Source of the DNA: Massilia sp. H6
GTDB lineage: Bacteria > Pseudomonadota > Gammaproteobacteria > Burkholderiales > Burkholderiaceae_D
Assembly: GCF_024802625.1 (NCBI RefSeq)
Contig: NZ_CP103371.1
Location: 992,001-1,056,000, forward strand
Reading direction: 5' to 3'
Length of the DNA: 64,000 nucleotides
In this document: positions 45,254 through 56,041 of the stretch, in pieces
Layout of the letters: every line of letters begins with the position of its first letter
How positions within the stretch are numbered: position 1 is the first letter of the stretch
Position numbers and translations under genes: made by a program
The notes under the pieces: model-generated
Told to the model about the DNA's origin: nothing
Databases searched by the model: none
What the model saw: the letters and a program-made list of their open reading frames with translations, nothing else

Positions 45254-45487
45254 ATGAGCAAAGAAAGTATCCAGGAAGTTGTCCAGAAAAGCCTCGAGGA
45301 TTATTTCAACGATTTGGGCGAGCAAAAGCCGACGAACATCTACGACATGATGGTCCTGACGGTGGAAAAACCTGTCCTCGAAGTGGTGATGACGCGCGCC
45401 GATGGCAACCAGTCGCACGCGGCGCAGATGCTGGGCATCAACCGGAATACCCTGCGCAAGAAACTCCAGGAGCACGGGCTGCTCTAA
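45254..45487 (+). CDS. fis: DNA-binding protein Fis
   Basis: Fis is a small nucleoid protein that bends DNA and activates stable RNA promoters. The 77-residue protein is typical of the shorter betaproteobacterial form, without the full N-terminal beta-hairpin arm of the E. coli protein. It ends in the conserved HTH NQSHAAQMLGINRNTLRKKL-QEHGLL. It lies 85 bases behind dusB on the same strand; the intervening bases contain no terminator hairpin, supporting co-transcription. Confidence 0.95.
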   Translation: MSKESIQEVVQKSLEDYFNDLGEQKPTNIYDMMVLTVEKPVLEVVMTRADGNQSHAAQMLGINRNTLRKKLQEHGLL

Positions 45488-45577
45488 GGTATTGCATGGC
45501 GTGGGCCGTGCGTTGGGGCGCGGCCGGTACAAGGTCCGCGCGCCCGGACGCACCAATTCTCAACAACAGGCCACACC

Positions 45578-47164
<1,587 letters not shown>

Positions 47165-47170
47165 TGTTGC

Positions 47171-47200
47171 AAGGTGGGCGGCGCGTCCGCCCACCTTTGT
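47171..47200 (+). terminator. purH terminator
   Basis: AAGGTGGGCGG at 47171-47181 and CCGCCCACCTT at 47187-47197 form a perfect 11-bp stem with a five-base loop, followed by TTGT. It starts six bases after the purH stop. Confidence 0.7.
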
Positions 47201-47235
47201 CCCGATCGCCATCGCAAGCCTCGCCTACCCATCAC

Positions 47236-47251
47236 CTGTGTTTTTACACAG
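47236..47251 (+). promoter_or_regulatory. Candidate LexA (SOS) box upstream of ruvC
   Basis: CTGTGTTTTTACACAG is a perfect palindrome matching CTG-N10-CAG and the stricter CTGT-N8-ACAG form of the proteobacterial LexA box. It ends 42 bases before the ruvC ATG, a normal operator position. A T-rich stretch follows, so a weak terminator hairpin is the rival reading, but purH already has a better one at 47171-47200. Confidence 0.7.
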
Positions 47252-47293
47252 TATTTTTCCCACTAATGCGCTGGCGCCGTATATCATTCCACA

Positions 47294-47830
47294 ATGATTA
47301 TTCTCGGCATCGACCCTGGCCTGCGCACGACGGGCTTCGGCGTCATTGAAAAACACGGCACGACACTGCGCTATATCGCATCCGGCACCATCAAGACGGG
47401 CCTGGAAGGCGCACTGCCGCCGCGGCTCAAGGTCATATTGAAGGGTGTCAGCGAGATCATCGCCGCCTACCAGCCTGGCTGCGCGGCCATTGAAAAAGTG
47501 TTTGTGAACGTGAATCCGCAATCGACGCTGCTGCTGGGGCAGGCGCGTGGCGCGGCGATCACGGCCCTGGTTGGCGCCGACCTCGAGGTTGCCGAATACA
47601 CCGCGGTGCAGGTCAAGCAGGCCGTGGTCGGTACCGGCAGGGCGGCCAAGGCGCAAGTGCAGGACATGGTCGCGCGCCTGCTCAAGTTGCCCGGCCTGCC
47701 CGGGAGCGACGCCGCCGACGCGCTCGGCGTGGCCATCTGCCACGCCCACAGCATCGACACCCTGGCCCTGCTCGGCGCGCTCACCGCCAGCACCACCACG
47801 CTGCGCATGAAGCGCAGCCGTCTCGTCTAA
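47294..47830 (+). CDS. ruvC: Holliday junction resolvase RuvC
   Basis: RuvC cuts Holliday junctions as a dimer on the RuvAB complex. The 178-residue protein has all four acidic catalytic residues: Asp7 ([12 protein letters not shown]), Glu67 ([12 protein letters not shown]), Asp139 and Asp142 ([17 protein letters not shown]). It leads ruvA (18 bases later) and ruvB in one operon. Upstream lies a perfect LexA-type palindrome; in E. coli only ruvAB is under LexA and ruvC is separate, so here the whole resolvasome would be SOS-controlled if the box is real. Confidence 0.97.
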   Translation: MIILGIDPGLRTTGFGVIEKHGTTLRYIASGTIKTGLEGALPPRLKVILKGVSEIIAAYQPGCAAIEKVFVNVNPQSTLLLGQARGAAITALVGADLEVAEYTAVQVKQAVVGTGRAAKAQVQDMVARLLKLPGLPGSDAADALGVAICHAHSIDTLALLGALTASTTTLRMKRSRLV

Positions 47831-47848
47831 AAACAAAAGGAAACAGCG

Positions 47849-48427
47849 ATGATCGGTCGAATCGAAGGCATCCTGCTCGAAAAAGCGCCGCCTCACGTGC
47901 TGGTAAATTGCAACGGCGTCGGCTATGAAATCGACGTACCGATGAGCACCTTCTACAACCTGCCGCATACCGGCGAACGGGTGGTGCTGTTTACCCACCT
48001 GATCGTGCGCGAAGACGCGCACCTGCTGTTCGGCTTCGGCACTGGCTCTGAACGCGCGCTGTTTCGCCAGCTGATCAAGATCACCGGCGTCGGTGCACGC
48101 ATGGCGCTGTCGATCCTGTCTGGCATGACGGTGGCCGAGCTGTCGCAGGCCGTCACCTTGCAGGAAACCGGGCGCCTGGTGAAGGTGCCGGGCGTGGGCA
48201 AGAAGACCGCCGAGCGCCTGCTGCTCGAACTCAAGGGCAAGCTCGGCGCCGACCTTGGCATGGTGGCCGGCGCCGTGCGCGACGACGCCCAGGCCGACGT
48301 ACTCAATGCGCTGGCCGCGTTGGGGTATTCTGACAAAGAAGCGCTGCTCGCGACCAAGAACATGCCGACAGGCAGCTCAGTTTCCGACGGCATCAAATTT
48401 GCGCTCAAGGCGCTCTCCAAAGCATAA
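47849..48427 (+). CDS. ruvA: Holliday junction branch migration protein RuvA
   Basis: RuvA binds the four-way junction as a tetramer and positions the RuvB motors. The 192-residue protein has the N-terminal OB domain ([20 protein letters not shown]), and two helix-hairpin-helix motifs ([38 protein letters not shown]). The C-terminal domain that contacts RuvB is also present ([18 protein letters not shown]). It lies 18 bases behind ruvC and three bases before ruvB. Confidence 0.97.
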   Translation: MIGRIEGILLEKAPPHVLVNCNGVGYEIDVPMSTFYNLPHTGERVVLFTHLIVREDAHLLFGFGTGSERALFRQLIKITGVGARMALSILSGMTVAELSQAVTLQETGRLVKVPGVGKKTAERLLLELKGKLGADLGMVAGAVRDDAQADVLNALAALGYSDKEALLATKNMPTGSSVSDGIKFALKALSKA

Positions 48428-48430
48428 GCA

Positions 48431-49498
48431 ATGAGCATCCAGACCGACAATTTCACCGAACAGCGCGTCATCGACGCGGCTCCGGCGTCGCCCAACGAAG
48501 AGGCGATCGAACGCGCCTTGCGCCCGAAGCAGCTCGAAGAATACGTTGGCCAGGAAAAGATCCGTGCCCAGCTCGAGATCTTCATCCACGCCGCGCGCAA
48601 CCGCCGCGAAGCGCTCGACCACACGCTGCTGTTTGGCCCACCTGGCCTGGGCAAGACCACGCTGGCGCACATCATCGCGCGCGAGATGGGCGTCAACCTG
48701 CGCCAGACTTCGGGCCCCGTGCTCGAGCGTCCGGGCGACCTGGCAGCGCTGCTGACCAATCTCGAGCGCAACGACGTGCTGTTCATCGACGAGATCCACC
48801 GCCTGTCGCCGGTGGTCGAAGAGATTTTGTACCCGGCGCTAGAGGACTACCAGATCGACATCATGATCGGCGAAGGCCCGGCCGCGCGTTCGGTGAAACT
48901 CGACCTGCAGCCGTTCACGCTGGTCGGCGCCACCACCCGCGCCGGCATGCTGACCAACCCGCTGCGCGACCGCTTCGGCATCGTCGCCCGGCTCGAGTTC
49001 TACAACGTCGACGAGCTGACCAAGATCGTTACCCGCAGCGCAGCGCTGCTGGGCGCCCCGATCGACCGCGACGGCGCCCACGAAGTGGCCCTCCGCGCGC
49101 GCGGCACGCCGCGGATTGCCAACCGCCTGCTGCGGCGCGTGCGCGACTATGCCGAAGTCAAGGGTAACGGCGAGATCACCAAGTCGGTCGCCGACCTGGC
49201 GCTGAAGATGCTCGACGTCGATTCGGTCGGCTTCGACGTGATGGACCGTAAGCTGCTCGAAGCGGTGCTGTTCAAGTTCGGCGGCGGGCCGGTTGGCATC
49301 GGCAACCTGGCGGCGGCCATCGGCGAAGCGGCCGACACCATCGAAGACGTGCTCGAACCCTTCCTGATCCAGCAAGGCTATTTGCAGCGCACCCCGCGCG
49401 GGCGCATCGCCACCCCGCTGGCCTACCGGCACTTCGGCGTAGCCGCCCCGCGCATCAGCCCGACGGGCGATTTGTGGGACAGCCTGCCGCCGGCGTAA
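48431..49498 (+). CDS. ruvB: Holliday junction branch migration ATPase RuvB
   Basis: RuvB is the hexameric AAA+ motor of branch migration. The 355-residue protein has Walker [10 protein letters not shown] at 69-77, Walker [10 protein letters not shown], sensor 1 (GATTRAGML), the arginine finger region ([16 protein letters not shown]), sensor 2 ([20 protein letters not shown]) and the C-terminal winged helix ([15 protein letters not shown]). It completes the ruvCAB operon. The convergent ackA gene ends 21 bases further. Confidence 0.98.
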   Translation: MSIQTDNFTEQRVIDAAPASPNEEAIERALRPKQLEEYVGQEKIRAQLEIFIHAARNRREALDHTLLFGPPGLGKTTLAHIIAREMGVNLRQTSGPVLERPGDLAALLTNLERNDVLFIDEIHRLSPVVEEILYPALEDYQIDIMIGEGPAARSVKLDLQPFTLVGATTRAGMLTNPLRDRFGIVARLEFYNVDELTKIVTRSAALLGAPIDRDGAHEVALRARGTPRIANRLLRRVRDYAEVKGNGEITKSVADLALKMLDVDSVGFDVMDRKLLEAVLFKFGGGPVGIGNLAAAIGEAADTIEDVLEPFLIQQGYLQRTPRGRIATPLAYRHFGVAAPRISPTGDLWDSLPPA

Positions 49499-49519
49499 GG
49501 ACAGCGGCGGCGCTGCGCG

Positions 49520-50728
49520 TCAGGACTGCTCGACGATGTCCAGCGTGTGGCGGGCAATCATCAACTCTTCGTTCGCGGGCACCACCCACACCGATACCGC
49601 GCTTGCCGCCGCGCTGATGCGCACCACGCTCTTGCCGGGGGCGGCATTGGCTTGCGCATCGATCTGCACGCCCAGCCAGTCCGCGGCGCGGCACACGGCG
49701 GCGCGCAGTGCGACGCTGTTTTCGCCGATTCCACCCGAAAACACCAGGGCGTCGATGCCGCCGAGCGCCGCCGCCATCGAACCGAGCTCGCGTCCGATCC
49801 GGTACACCATCAGGTCGATCGCCAGCTGCGCGCGCGGCGCCTCGCTGGCCTCGAGCGTGCGCATGTCGGACGAGATCCCGGACACCCCCAGCAGGCCGGA
49901 TTGCAGGTAAAGCAGATCCTGGACCGCCGCCACATCCATTCCGAGCTGGTCGATCAGGTAGAGCACCACGCCCGGATCGAGCGCCCCGCAGCGGGTCCCC
50001 ATCGGCAAGCCGTCGATGGCGGTAAAGCCCATCGAACTCGCCACGCTGCGCCCGGCATGCATCGCGCACATGCTGGCGCCGTTGCCGAGGTGCGCCGCCA
50101 CTACCCTGGCGCCGGCCAGCGCCGGTTCGGCCTGCGGCAGGCGACTGGCGATGTATTCGTACGACAGGCCGTGGAAGCCATAGCGGTGGATGCCAAGCTC
50201 GGTGATCTCGGGCGGCAGCGCAAACGCTTGCGCCAGTGCGGGTTGCGAACGGTGGAAAGCGGTATCGAAGCAGGCAACCTGCATTACGCCCGGCGCCATC
50301 TGCATCGCCGCCCGCACCGCGGCCAGGTTATGCGGCAGGTGCAAGGGCGCCAGCGGTACCAGCTTGTCGAGCTCGGCCAATACCGCTTCGCTTACGCGTA
50401 CCGGTCCGCTGTACAGCGCGCCGCCATGCACGATGCGGTGCCCGACCGCGCGCAAGCCTTGGTCGCCGCCGCCGCCGCCGCTGCGGCTACTGCTATCGAG
50501 AAAGGCGAGCAGGGCCTGCATGCCCGCCGCATGATCGAGCGCCTGCGGCCACGACTGTTCGTGCACGGTGTCATGCGCCGCATCCTGCACCAGGAACCGC
50601 GTCGGCCCAGTCTGCAGGTTCTCGACCAGCCCCTTGAGCAGCAAGTCGGCGGCCCCGCTCTCGTACAGCGAAAACTTGATGCTCGACGAGCCCGTGTTCA
50701 GGACCAGGATCTGGCCGGTGGACGCCAT
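49520..50728 (-). CDS. ackA: Acetate kinase
   Basis: Acetate kinase interconverts acetyl phosphate and acetate with ATP. The 402-residue protein has the N-terminal phosphate-binding ILVLNTGSSSIKFSLYE, AVGHRIVHGGALYSGPV, CFDTAFHRSQPALAQAFALP, YGFHGLSYEYIASRLP, and VVAAHLGNGASMCAMHAGRS, the family's two signatures. A Gly-rich stretch of glycines and serines (SSSRSGGGGGDQG, about 80-95) is an insertion. ATG at 50728 follows the phosphotransacetylase stop by four bases, so both enzymes are made from one mRNA. Upstream in-frame sequence overlaps that gene and is not coding. Confidence 0.96.
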   Translation of the reverse strand: MASTGQILVLNTGSSSIKFSLYESGAADLLLKGLVENLQTGPTRFLVQDAAHDTVHEQSWPQALDHAAGMQALLAFLDSSSRSGGGGGDQGLRAVGHRIVHGGALYSGPVRVSEAVLAELDKLVPLAPLHLPHNLAAVRAAMQMAPGVMQVACFDTAFHRSQPALAQAFALPPEITELGIHRYGFHGLSYEYIASRLPQAEPALAGARVVAAHLGNGASMCAMHAGRSVASSMGFTAIDGLPMGTRCGALDPGVVLYLIDQLGMDVAAVQDLLYLQSGLLGVSGISSDMRTLEASEAPRAQLAIDLMVYRIGRELGSMAAALGGIDALVFSGGIGENSVALRAAVCRAADWLGVQIDAQANAAPGKSVVRISAAASAVSVWVVPANEELMIARHTLDIVEQS

Positions 50729-50732
50729 CGGC

Positions 50733-51674
50733 TCAAGCCCCCAGCAGGCGTTCACCGGCCAGCTTTCGATGCGCGACCAGCACCGCCACCGCGCACGAAG
50801 CAAGGCGCGCTTCTACCGAATCCGAGCGGCTGGTCAGGATGATCGGCACCCGGGCGCCGAGCACGATGCCGGCGGCCCCGGCTCCCGCCATGAAGCTCAG
50901 GCTCTTGGCCAGCATGTTGCCTGCCTCCAGGTCGGGGGTGACCAGCACGTTGGCGCGCCCGGCCACCGGCGAAACCAGGTTTTTCATCGCCGCCGCTTCC
51001 GGGTCGATCGCATTGTCCATCGCCAGCGGCCCGTCGAGCAGGGCGCCGGTGATCTGGCCACGGTCTGCCATCTTGCACAGCGCCGCAGCGTCGATCGTGG
51101 CTGGCATCTTGGGGTTGACCGTTTCCACTGCTGCCAATATGGCGACCCGCACTTCTTCAAAATCCAGCACGTGCGCGAGGTCGATGGCGTTTTGCACGAT
51201 GTCGACCTTGTCGGCCAGGGTTGGAATGATATTGACCGCGGCATCGGTGATGATCAGGGGTTCGGGGTGTCCCGGCACCTCCATCACGAAGCAATGGCTC
51301 AAGCGCCTGGCGGTGCGCAGGCCGGTAACGCCATTGATCACGGCGCCCATGAGCTCATCGGTATGCAGGCTGCCCTTCATGAGTGCCTCCACCTGGCCCG
51401 CCCGCACCAGTTCGACGCCGCGCGCGGCCGAGGCATGACTATGCGGCGTGTCGATCAATTCGAGCATGCCGATATCGAGCTCGCCCTCGTCCGCGGTGCG
51501 CAGGATGCGGCTGCGCGGCCCGATCAGGACCGGAACGATCAGCCCGATCTTGAAGGCGTCCAGCGCAGCTTCGAGCGACGAGCGGTCGCATGGGTGCGCC
51601 ACGGCGACCCGCACGGGCCCGACGCGGCGGGCGGCGTCGATCAACCGGTCGAACTGTGGATGCGGCGTGGTCAT
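50733..51674 (-). CDS. Phosphate acetyl/butyryltransferase family protein
   Basis: The 313-residue protein is the short, single-domain PTA/PTB form, with LIDAARRVGPVRVAVAHPCD at the N-terminus. KIGLIVPVLIGP, EALMKGSLHTDELMGAVING, FVMEVPGHPEPLIITDAAVN, and GALLDGPLAMDNAI follow. It would exchange CoA for phosphate on acetyl-CoA or a longer acyl-CoA. The ackA gene four bases downstream favours acetyl phosphate as the product. A perfect ribosome binding site (GGGAGGAG) precedes the ATG at 51674. The family also includes phosphate butyryltransferases, so chain-length preference is not certain. Confidence 0.88.
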   Translation of the reverse strand: MTTPHPQFDRLIDAARRVGPVRVAVAHPCDRSSLEAALDAFKIGLIVPVLIGPRSRILRTADEGELDIGMLELIDTPHSHASAARGVELVRAGQVEALMKGSLHTDELMGAVINGVTGLRTARRLSHCFVMEVPGHPEPLIITDAAVNIIPTLADKVDIVQNAIDLAHVLDFEEVRVAILAAVETVNPKMPATIDAAALCKMADRGQITGALLDGPLAMDNAIDPEAAAMKNLVSPVAGRANVLVTPDLEAGNMLAKSLSFMAGAGAAGIVLGARVPIILTSRSDSVEARLASCAVAVLVAHRKLAGERLLGA

Positions 51675-51879
51675 GGCTCCTCCCAAAGGTAACAGCGGCG
51701 AGCATAGCAGTAATGCTGGAGCGGACGCGGACGCGTGCGCGGGCATGGCTGCGGTGTGCCGCAGGTTGCCAGTAAAGTGGCCGTTATGACAAATGTCACC
51801 CCAAACTGATGGCGCCTGCTTCTATCGGCGCCCCCGCCTTGTCCGCATACTGGCTACACACCCACGAAGCGAGGAAAGC

Positions 51880-53670
51880 ATGAACACCACCTTGAAAGTC
51901 CTGTCCGCCGCCGCCGCACTCTGCCTGGCAAGTGCCGCCGCCGCCGCCCCCACCCTGGTGCAGGACGTGCGCGTGTTCGACGGCGAGCGCGTGATCGAAC
52001 GCCGCTCGGTGCTGTTCGACCAGGGCGTCATCGTCGATGCGAATTTCCGCGGCGCGGTGCCGAAAGGCACGCGGGTGGTGAACGGCGCGGGCCGCACCCT
52101 GCTGCCCGGCCTGATCGACTCGCACACCCACGCTTTCCGTTACCTCGAGCTGCCGGTGCTGTTCGGCGTGACCACCCAGGTCGACATGTTCACCGACGTG
52201 GCGATGATGAAGGCCGCCAAGAAGGCCATGCGCGCAGGCGGCAAGCACCAGCACGCCGACCTGTTCTCGGCCGGCACATTGGTGACTGCGCCGAACGGGC
52301 ATGGCACCCAGTTTGGCATTGCCATCCCGACCTTGAGCAAGCCGGAAGACGCGCAGGCCTTCGTCGATGCCCGCATCGCCGAAGGATCGGATTTCATCAA
52401 GATCGTGATGGAGACGGGTTACGGGTTCAAGTCGCTCGACCTGGCAACGACGAAAGCCGTGATCGAGGCGGCGCACAAGCGCGGCAAGCTGGCGGTGGTC
52501 CATATCGGCAACGAGCAGGATGCGCGCGCGGTACTGGAGGCCGGCGCCGACGGCCTGGTGCACCTGTTCCCAGGGACCTCGAGCGATGCCAAGGGGCTGG
52601 CCAAGCTGGCTGCCAGCAAGAAAGCCTTTATCATTCCCACCTTCGCCGTGCTCGAGAGCATGGCGGGCTGGCGCGGCGACGACCTGCTCGCTACTGCCGA
52701 CTTTGCCGGCCTGCTCGACAAGGATGCCCAGGCGCCGCTCAAGGCAAGCTACAGTGCCAGCGCGCATCCCGAAAAACTCATCGCACCGAAGGCGGTGGCC
52801 GCCGCGATGGTCGCGGCAGGGGTGCCGGTGCTGGCCGGGACCGACGCGGGCAACCCCGGCACGCAGTACGGCGTGAGCATGCATCGTGAACTGAAGGCGC
52901 TGGTCGAAGCGGGGCTCACTCCGGTGCAGGCGCTGGCGGCGGCAACCAGCGTGCCGGCGAAAGCGTTCAGGCTCGGGCAGCGCGGCCGCATCGAGAACGG
53001 TTACAAGGCCGACCTGTTGCTGGTCGATGGCAACCCGGCAGCGGACATCCTGGCCACGCGCCGGATCGTCGAAGTGTGGAAGGATGGCGAGAGCGCGAAC
53101 GCCCTGCGCGTGGCCCAGCGCGAGCGGGTGGCAAAAGCCGTGCAGCCCGGTAAACAGCCCTTGGCGTTGCCCGCAGACGGGCGCATCAGCCAGTTCAGCG
53201 AACAACGCCTGGCCAGCCCCTTCGGCATGGGGTGGGGGCCGTCGACCGACGGCTTTGCGGGCGGCAAATCGACCGTCGCCCTGGCCGCCGGTCTCGCGTT
53301 AACGGGAGGCGAAGTACCGCTCGCGGTCGAGGCGAAAGTGGCGCCAGGGCTGCCGTTCGCCTGGGCCGGTGTGGCCTTCATGCCGGGCGCCGCACCGATG
53401 CAGGCGGTCGACCTTTCCGCTGCCAGGCTGGTGCGGTTTAAAACGCGCGGAGACGGCAAGCGTTACCAGGTGATCGCGATGTCGCAGGGGGTGAGCATAC
53501 CCGGTGCCAAGTCCTTTACCGCCGGGCCGGAGTGGACCGAGGTGACGGTGCCCTTCAGTGAGCTCAAGGGCATCGATCCGGCAGCCATGACCATGTTAGG
53601 ATTCAACGCCGGTCCACAGCCGGGCGACTACCGCTTCGAGATCGCCGACGTGCGTCTGCTGGCCCAATAA
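51880..53670 (+). CDS. Secreted amidohydrolase fused to a CIA30-like domain
   Basis: The 596-residue protein starts with a signal peptide (about 1-23). The metal-dependent amidohydrolase barrel follows, with His82 and His84 (LIDSHTHAF), FIKIVMETG (bridging Lys), VVHIGNEQDA, DGLVHLFPGT and the catalytic Asp in LAGTDAGNPGTQYG. Residues from about 450 to the end (ISQFSEQRLASPFGMGWGPS; VRFKTRGDGKRYQVIAMSQG; FEIADVRL) resemble the CIA30/NDUFAF1 jelly-roll, a fold related to carbohydrate-binding modules. The fusion suggests binding of an extracellular polymer next to hydrolysis; substrate unknown. ATG at 51880 follows GCGAGGAAAGC. It is followed by a two-component pair 22 bases later. Confidence 0.9.
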   Translation: MNTTLKVLSAAAALCLASAAAAAPTLVQDVRVFDGERVIERRSVLFDQGVIVDANFRGAVPKGTRVVNGAGRTLLPGLIDSHTHAFRYLELPVLFGVTTQVDMFTDVAMMKAAKKAMRAGGKHQHADLFSAGTLVTAPNGHGTQFGIAIPTLSKPEDAQAFVDARIAEGSDFIKIVMETGYGFKSLDLATTKAVIEAAHKRGKLAVVHIGNEQDARAVLEAGADGLVHLFPGTSSDAKGLAKLAASKKAFIIPTFAVLESMAGWRGDDLLATADFAGLLDKDAQAPLKASYSASAHPEKLIAPKAVAAAMVAAGVPVLAGTDAGNPGTQYGVSMHRELKALVEAGLTPVQALAAATSVPAKAFRLGQRGRIENGYKADLLLVDGNPAADILATRRIVEVWKDGESANALRVAQRERVAKAVQPGKQPLALPADGRISQFSEQRLASPFGMGWGPSTDGFAGGKSTVALAAGLALTGGEVPLAVEAKVAPGLPFAWAGVAFMPGAAPMQAVDLSAARLVRFKTRGDGKRYQVIAMSQGVSIPGAKSFTAGPEWTEVTVPFSELKGIDPAAMTMLGFNAGPQPGDYRFEIADVRLLAQ

Positions 53671-53692
53671 GAACATTAACAACGGAAGCGTG

Positions 53693-54817
53693 ATGAACAG
53701 GATCAGGCAGGGGCTCGACAGGGTGCTGGCAGGGCCGTGGATTCCGCCCGAGCACGGCAAGCTGCCGTATTTCTGGCTGCTCAGCCTTGGCTATATGGGC
53801 TGGAAGTATTTCTACGTGCCGCCGAGCGCGCTGGAAGCGGCGCTGCTGGTGCTGACCCTGGTGGTATTCGTCGCGCTGTATTGCGCCAGCTTCTGGGCGC
53901 GCGGCTGGCAGGTTCTCGCCTGCATGTTGGCGTGCTGCCTGATCGGCGCGCTCTGGGTGCGCTGGAACGTCGGCGCCGCGACCTTCTTCATCTTTGCCTG
54001 CGCCGCCGCCGCCGGGATATTGCGCCTGCGGCGCGCCGTGCTGGCGATCGCGGGGGTGATCGTATTGGCCCTGCTTACCTCGCTGCTGATCGCCGATACC
54101 CGCATGCGTTTCCTGTTCCTGATGCCGATCCTGACCATCAGCCTGCCGGTGGGCGTGGGCTCGGTGATGGATGCACGCCTGCGCCGCTCGCGCCAGGCCT
54201 TGGTGCGCAAGCAGGAAGAAGTCGAGCACCTGGCCACCATCGCCGAGCGCGAACGCATCTCGCGCGACCTGCACGACCTGCTTGGGCATTCGCTGTCGCT
54301 GATCGCGCTCAAGGCCGAACTGGCGCGCAAACTCGTGCACCGCGATGCCGAGTCCTGCGCCCGCGAGATCGCCGACATCGAAACCAGCGCGCGCCAGGCC
54401 CTGGCCGAAGTGCGCGCCGCCGTCAGCGGCTACCGCGAGAGCGGCCTGGCCCATGCACTGGCCAGTGCCCGTGCCAGCCTGGCCGCCGCCGATGTGCAGC
54501 TGCACGAGCAGGTCGAGCGCTTCGCGCTTGCGCCAGCCGCCGAGAACGTGGTGGCGCTGGCACTGCGCGAGGCCGTGACCAACGTGGTCCGGCATGCCGG
54601 TGCAACGCGCTGCAGCGTGTCGCTCGCGCTCGAACACGGCGTGGCCGTGCTGCGCATCGCCGACGATGGACAGGCGCGCAGCCCAGCCGATATCCGCCAT
54701 GGCAACGGCCTGTCCGGCATGCGCGAACGCGTGGCTGCGGTCGGCGGCAAGCTCGCCCTGCGCGCATGCGCCGGCCTCGAACTCGAATTGCGCATTCCCG
54801 CCGGAGCCGCGACATGA
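53693..54817 (+). CDS. DesK-type sensor histidine kinase
   Basis: A 374-residue membrane kinase of the HisKA_3 family. Five or so membrane segments occupy residues 25-155 with very short loops, the DesK-like layout that senses membrane state. A helical stalk leads to the phospho-acceptor His194 (ERISRDLHDLLGHSLSLIAL), and the ATPase domain follows (LREAVTNVVRHAGATR; GNGLSGMRERVAAVGG). ATG at 53693 is used; a GTG at 53690 is adjacent. Its stop overlaps the response regulator start (ATGA), so the pair is coupled. It lies 22 bases behind the amidohydrolase gene, probably co-transcribed. Confidence 0.93.
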   Translation: MNRIRQGLDRVLAGPWIPPEHGKLPYFWLLSLGYMGWKYFYVPPSALEAALLVLTLVVFVALYCASFWARGWQVLACMLACCLIGALWVRWNVGAATFFIFACAAAAGILRLRRAVLAIAGVIVLALLTSLLIADTRMRFLFLMPILTISLPVGVGSVMDARLRRSRQALVRKQEEVEHLATIAERERISRDLHDLLGHSLSLIALKAELARKLVHRDAESCAREIADIETSARQALAEVRAAVSGYRESGLAHALASARASLAAADVQLHEQVERFALAPAAENVVALALREAVTNVVRHAGATRCSVSLALEHGVAVLRIADDGQARSPADIRHGNGLSGMRERVAAVGGKLALRACAGLELELRIPAGAAT

Positions 54818-55419
54818 TCCGCATCCTGCTGGCCGAAGACCAGAACCTGGTCCTGGGTGCCATGGCCGCACTGCTGCGGCTAGAGCCCGATTTCGAGGTG
54901 GTCGGTGCCGCCACCAACGGCAGGCAGGCGCTGGCGCTGTGCGAAGACCTGGCGCCAGACATCGTCCTGACCGACATCGAGATGCCCCAGATGACCGGGC
55001 TTGAACTGGCGGCCCAGATCAAGCAGCAGCGCCTGGCTGCAAAAGTGATCGTGGTAACCACTTTCGGGCGCAGCGGCTACCTGCGGCGGGCAATGGAAGC
55101 GGGCGTGCGCGGTTACCTGCTCAAGGATGCGCCGGTCGATGCGCTGGCTGCGGCAATCCGCGCGGTGCACGGGGGCGGGCGGGCGATCGCGCCCGAGCTG
55201 GCGATGGAAAGCTGGAGCGGGGGCAGCGACCCGCTCACCGAGCGCGAACGCCAGGTATTGCGCCTGGCCGGCGAAGGGCGCGCCAGCGCCGACATCGCAC
55301 GCCAGGTGCATTTGTCGGAAGGCACCGTGCGCAATTACTTGTCCGAGGCGATCAGCAAGCTTGGTGCGGCCAACCGGGTCGAAGCCTACCGGATGGCGCG
55401 CGACGCTGGCTGGCTGTAG
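54814..55419 (+). CDS. NarL/LuxR-type response regulator
   Basis: The 201-residue regulator has a receiver with phospho-acceptor Asp54 (IVLTDIEMPQMTGLE), the switch Thr in VVTTFGRSGYLRRA and Lys in GYLLKDAPVD. A LuxR-type HTH completes it (DPLTERERQVLRLAGEGRAS; LHLSEGTVRNYLSEAISKLG-like). Partner of the DesK-like kinase with which it overlaps by four bases. The stop at 55419 directly abuts the stop of the convergent membrane protein gene. Confidence 0.95.
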   Translation: MIRILLAEDQNLVLGAMAALLRLEPDFEVVGAATNGRQALALCEDLAPDIVLTDIEMPQMTGLELAAQIKQQRLAAKVIVVTTFGRSGYLRRAMEAGVRGYLLKDAPVDALAAAIRAVHGGGRAIAPELAMESWSGGSDPLTERERQVLRLAGEGRASADIARQVHLSEGTVRNYLSEAISKLGAANRVEAYRMARDAGWL

Positions 55420-55845
55420 TCATGCCTGGTACAGCATCGGCTCGCGCCGGCCGCGGCGGCCATCGCGGGCGCGCAGGCGCGCTGCACTCGGACCCGTGAG
55501 CAGTGGATACACCAGGACCAGCAAGACAATCAGCGTGAGGCCGAGCAGCATGGCGCTCATCCACAGGGTGGTCGGGTCAGTGCCGAGCCACAGGGTCACG
55601 ACACCAAGCAGCAGGGGCGCGCCCAGCAGCATGGCGCCCAGGCGGCGCAGCGCGGGCTCGCGCCTGATCCGGTGTCCTGTAATGGCGATGAAGAAGAACC
55701 CCGCCGACGCCAGCAGCAAAAGCATGACGATTGCGGCGGTCAAGGCCAGGTTTGGAGACAGTGCGCCAGCGGGGAACAACACGACCGGTGGAGCCACCAG
55801 CACCATGACCCCGATTAGCAGGCAGGCAAGACGCAGGAAGATCAT
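55420..55845 (-). CDS. Small membrane protein of unknown function
   Basis: A 141-residue protein with four predicted membrane segments (about 4-28, 32-56, 66-86 and 92-115) and a short basic tail (RLRARDGRRGRRE). No family was recognised. It is convergent with the response regulator, with no spacing between stops, and has no close neighbour upstream; it may still belong functionally to the kinase pair, but nothing in the sequence shows it. The 196 bases between it and the DUF2147 gene show no gene. Confidence 0.65.
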   Translation of the reverse strand: MIFLRLACLLIGVMVLVAPPVVLFPAGALSPNLALTAAIVMLLLLASAGFFFIAITGHRIRREPALRRLGAMLLGAPLLLGVVTLWLGTDPTTLWMSAMLLGLTLIVLLVLVYPLLTGPSAARLRARDGRRGRREPMLYQA

Positions 55846-56041
55846 CGGCGTCCTCCGCGGGACGGCTTCGATTGCAACATGGGGCTAATCCTCGTTTCAG
55901 TAATGTGGTGTGCAAGAGCTGCAGCAAGTGCAAACCTTACCAAAAAACCAATTTTACTGGCGCGCGGATGGCTGGCCCATAGAGGGGAAGAGGGCGGTGA
56001 AGGCGGTGAGGGGGACGGGCGGCCGTCCCCCGTTCAGGCTG

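Noticed and set aside
47236..47262. Palindrome plus T-rich stretch as a purH terminator
   Set aside because: The stem would have only six weak pairs and lies 72 bases after purH, which already has an 11-bp terminator. The LexA box match is better, though not proven.
49547..50842. 431-codon plus-strand frame opposite ackA
   Set aside because: Arg/His-rich antisense shadow; ackA signatures are complete on the minus strand.
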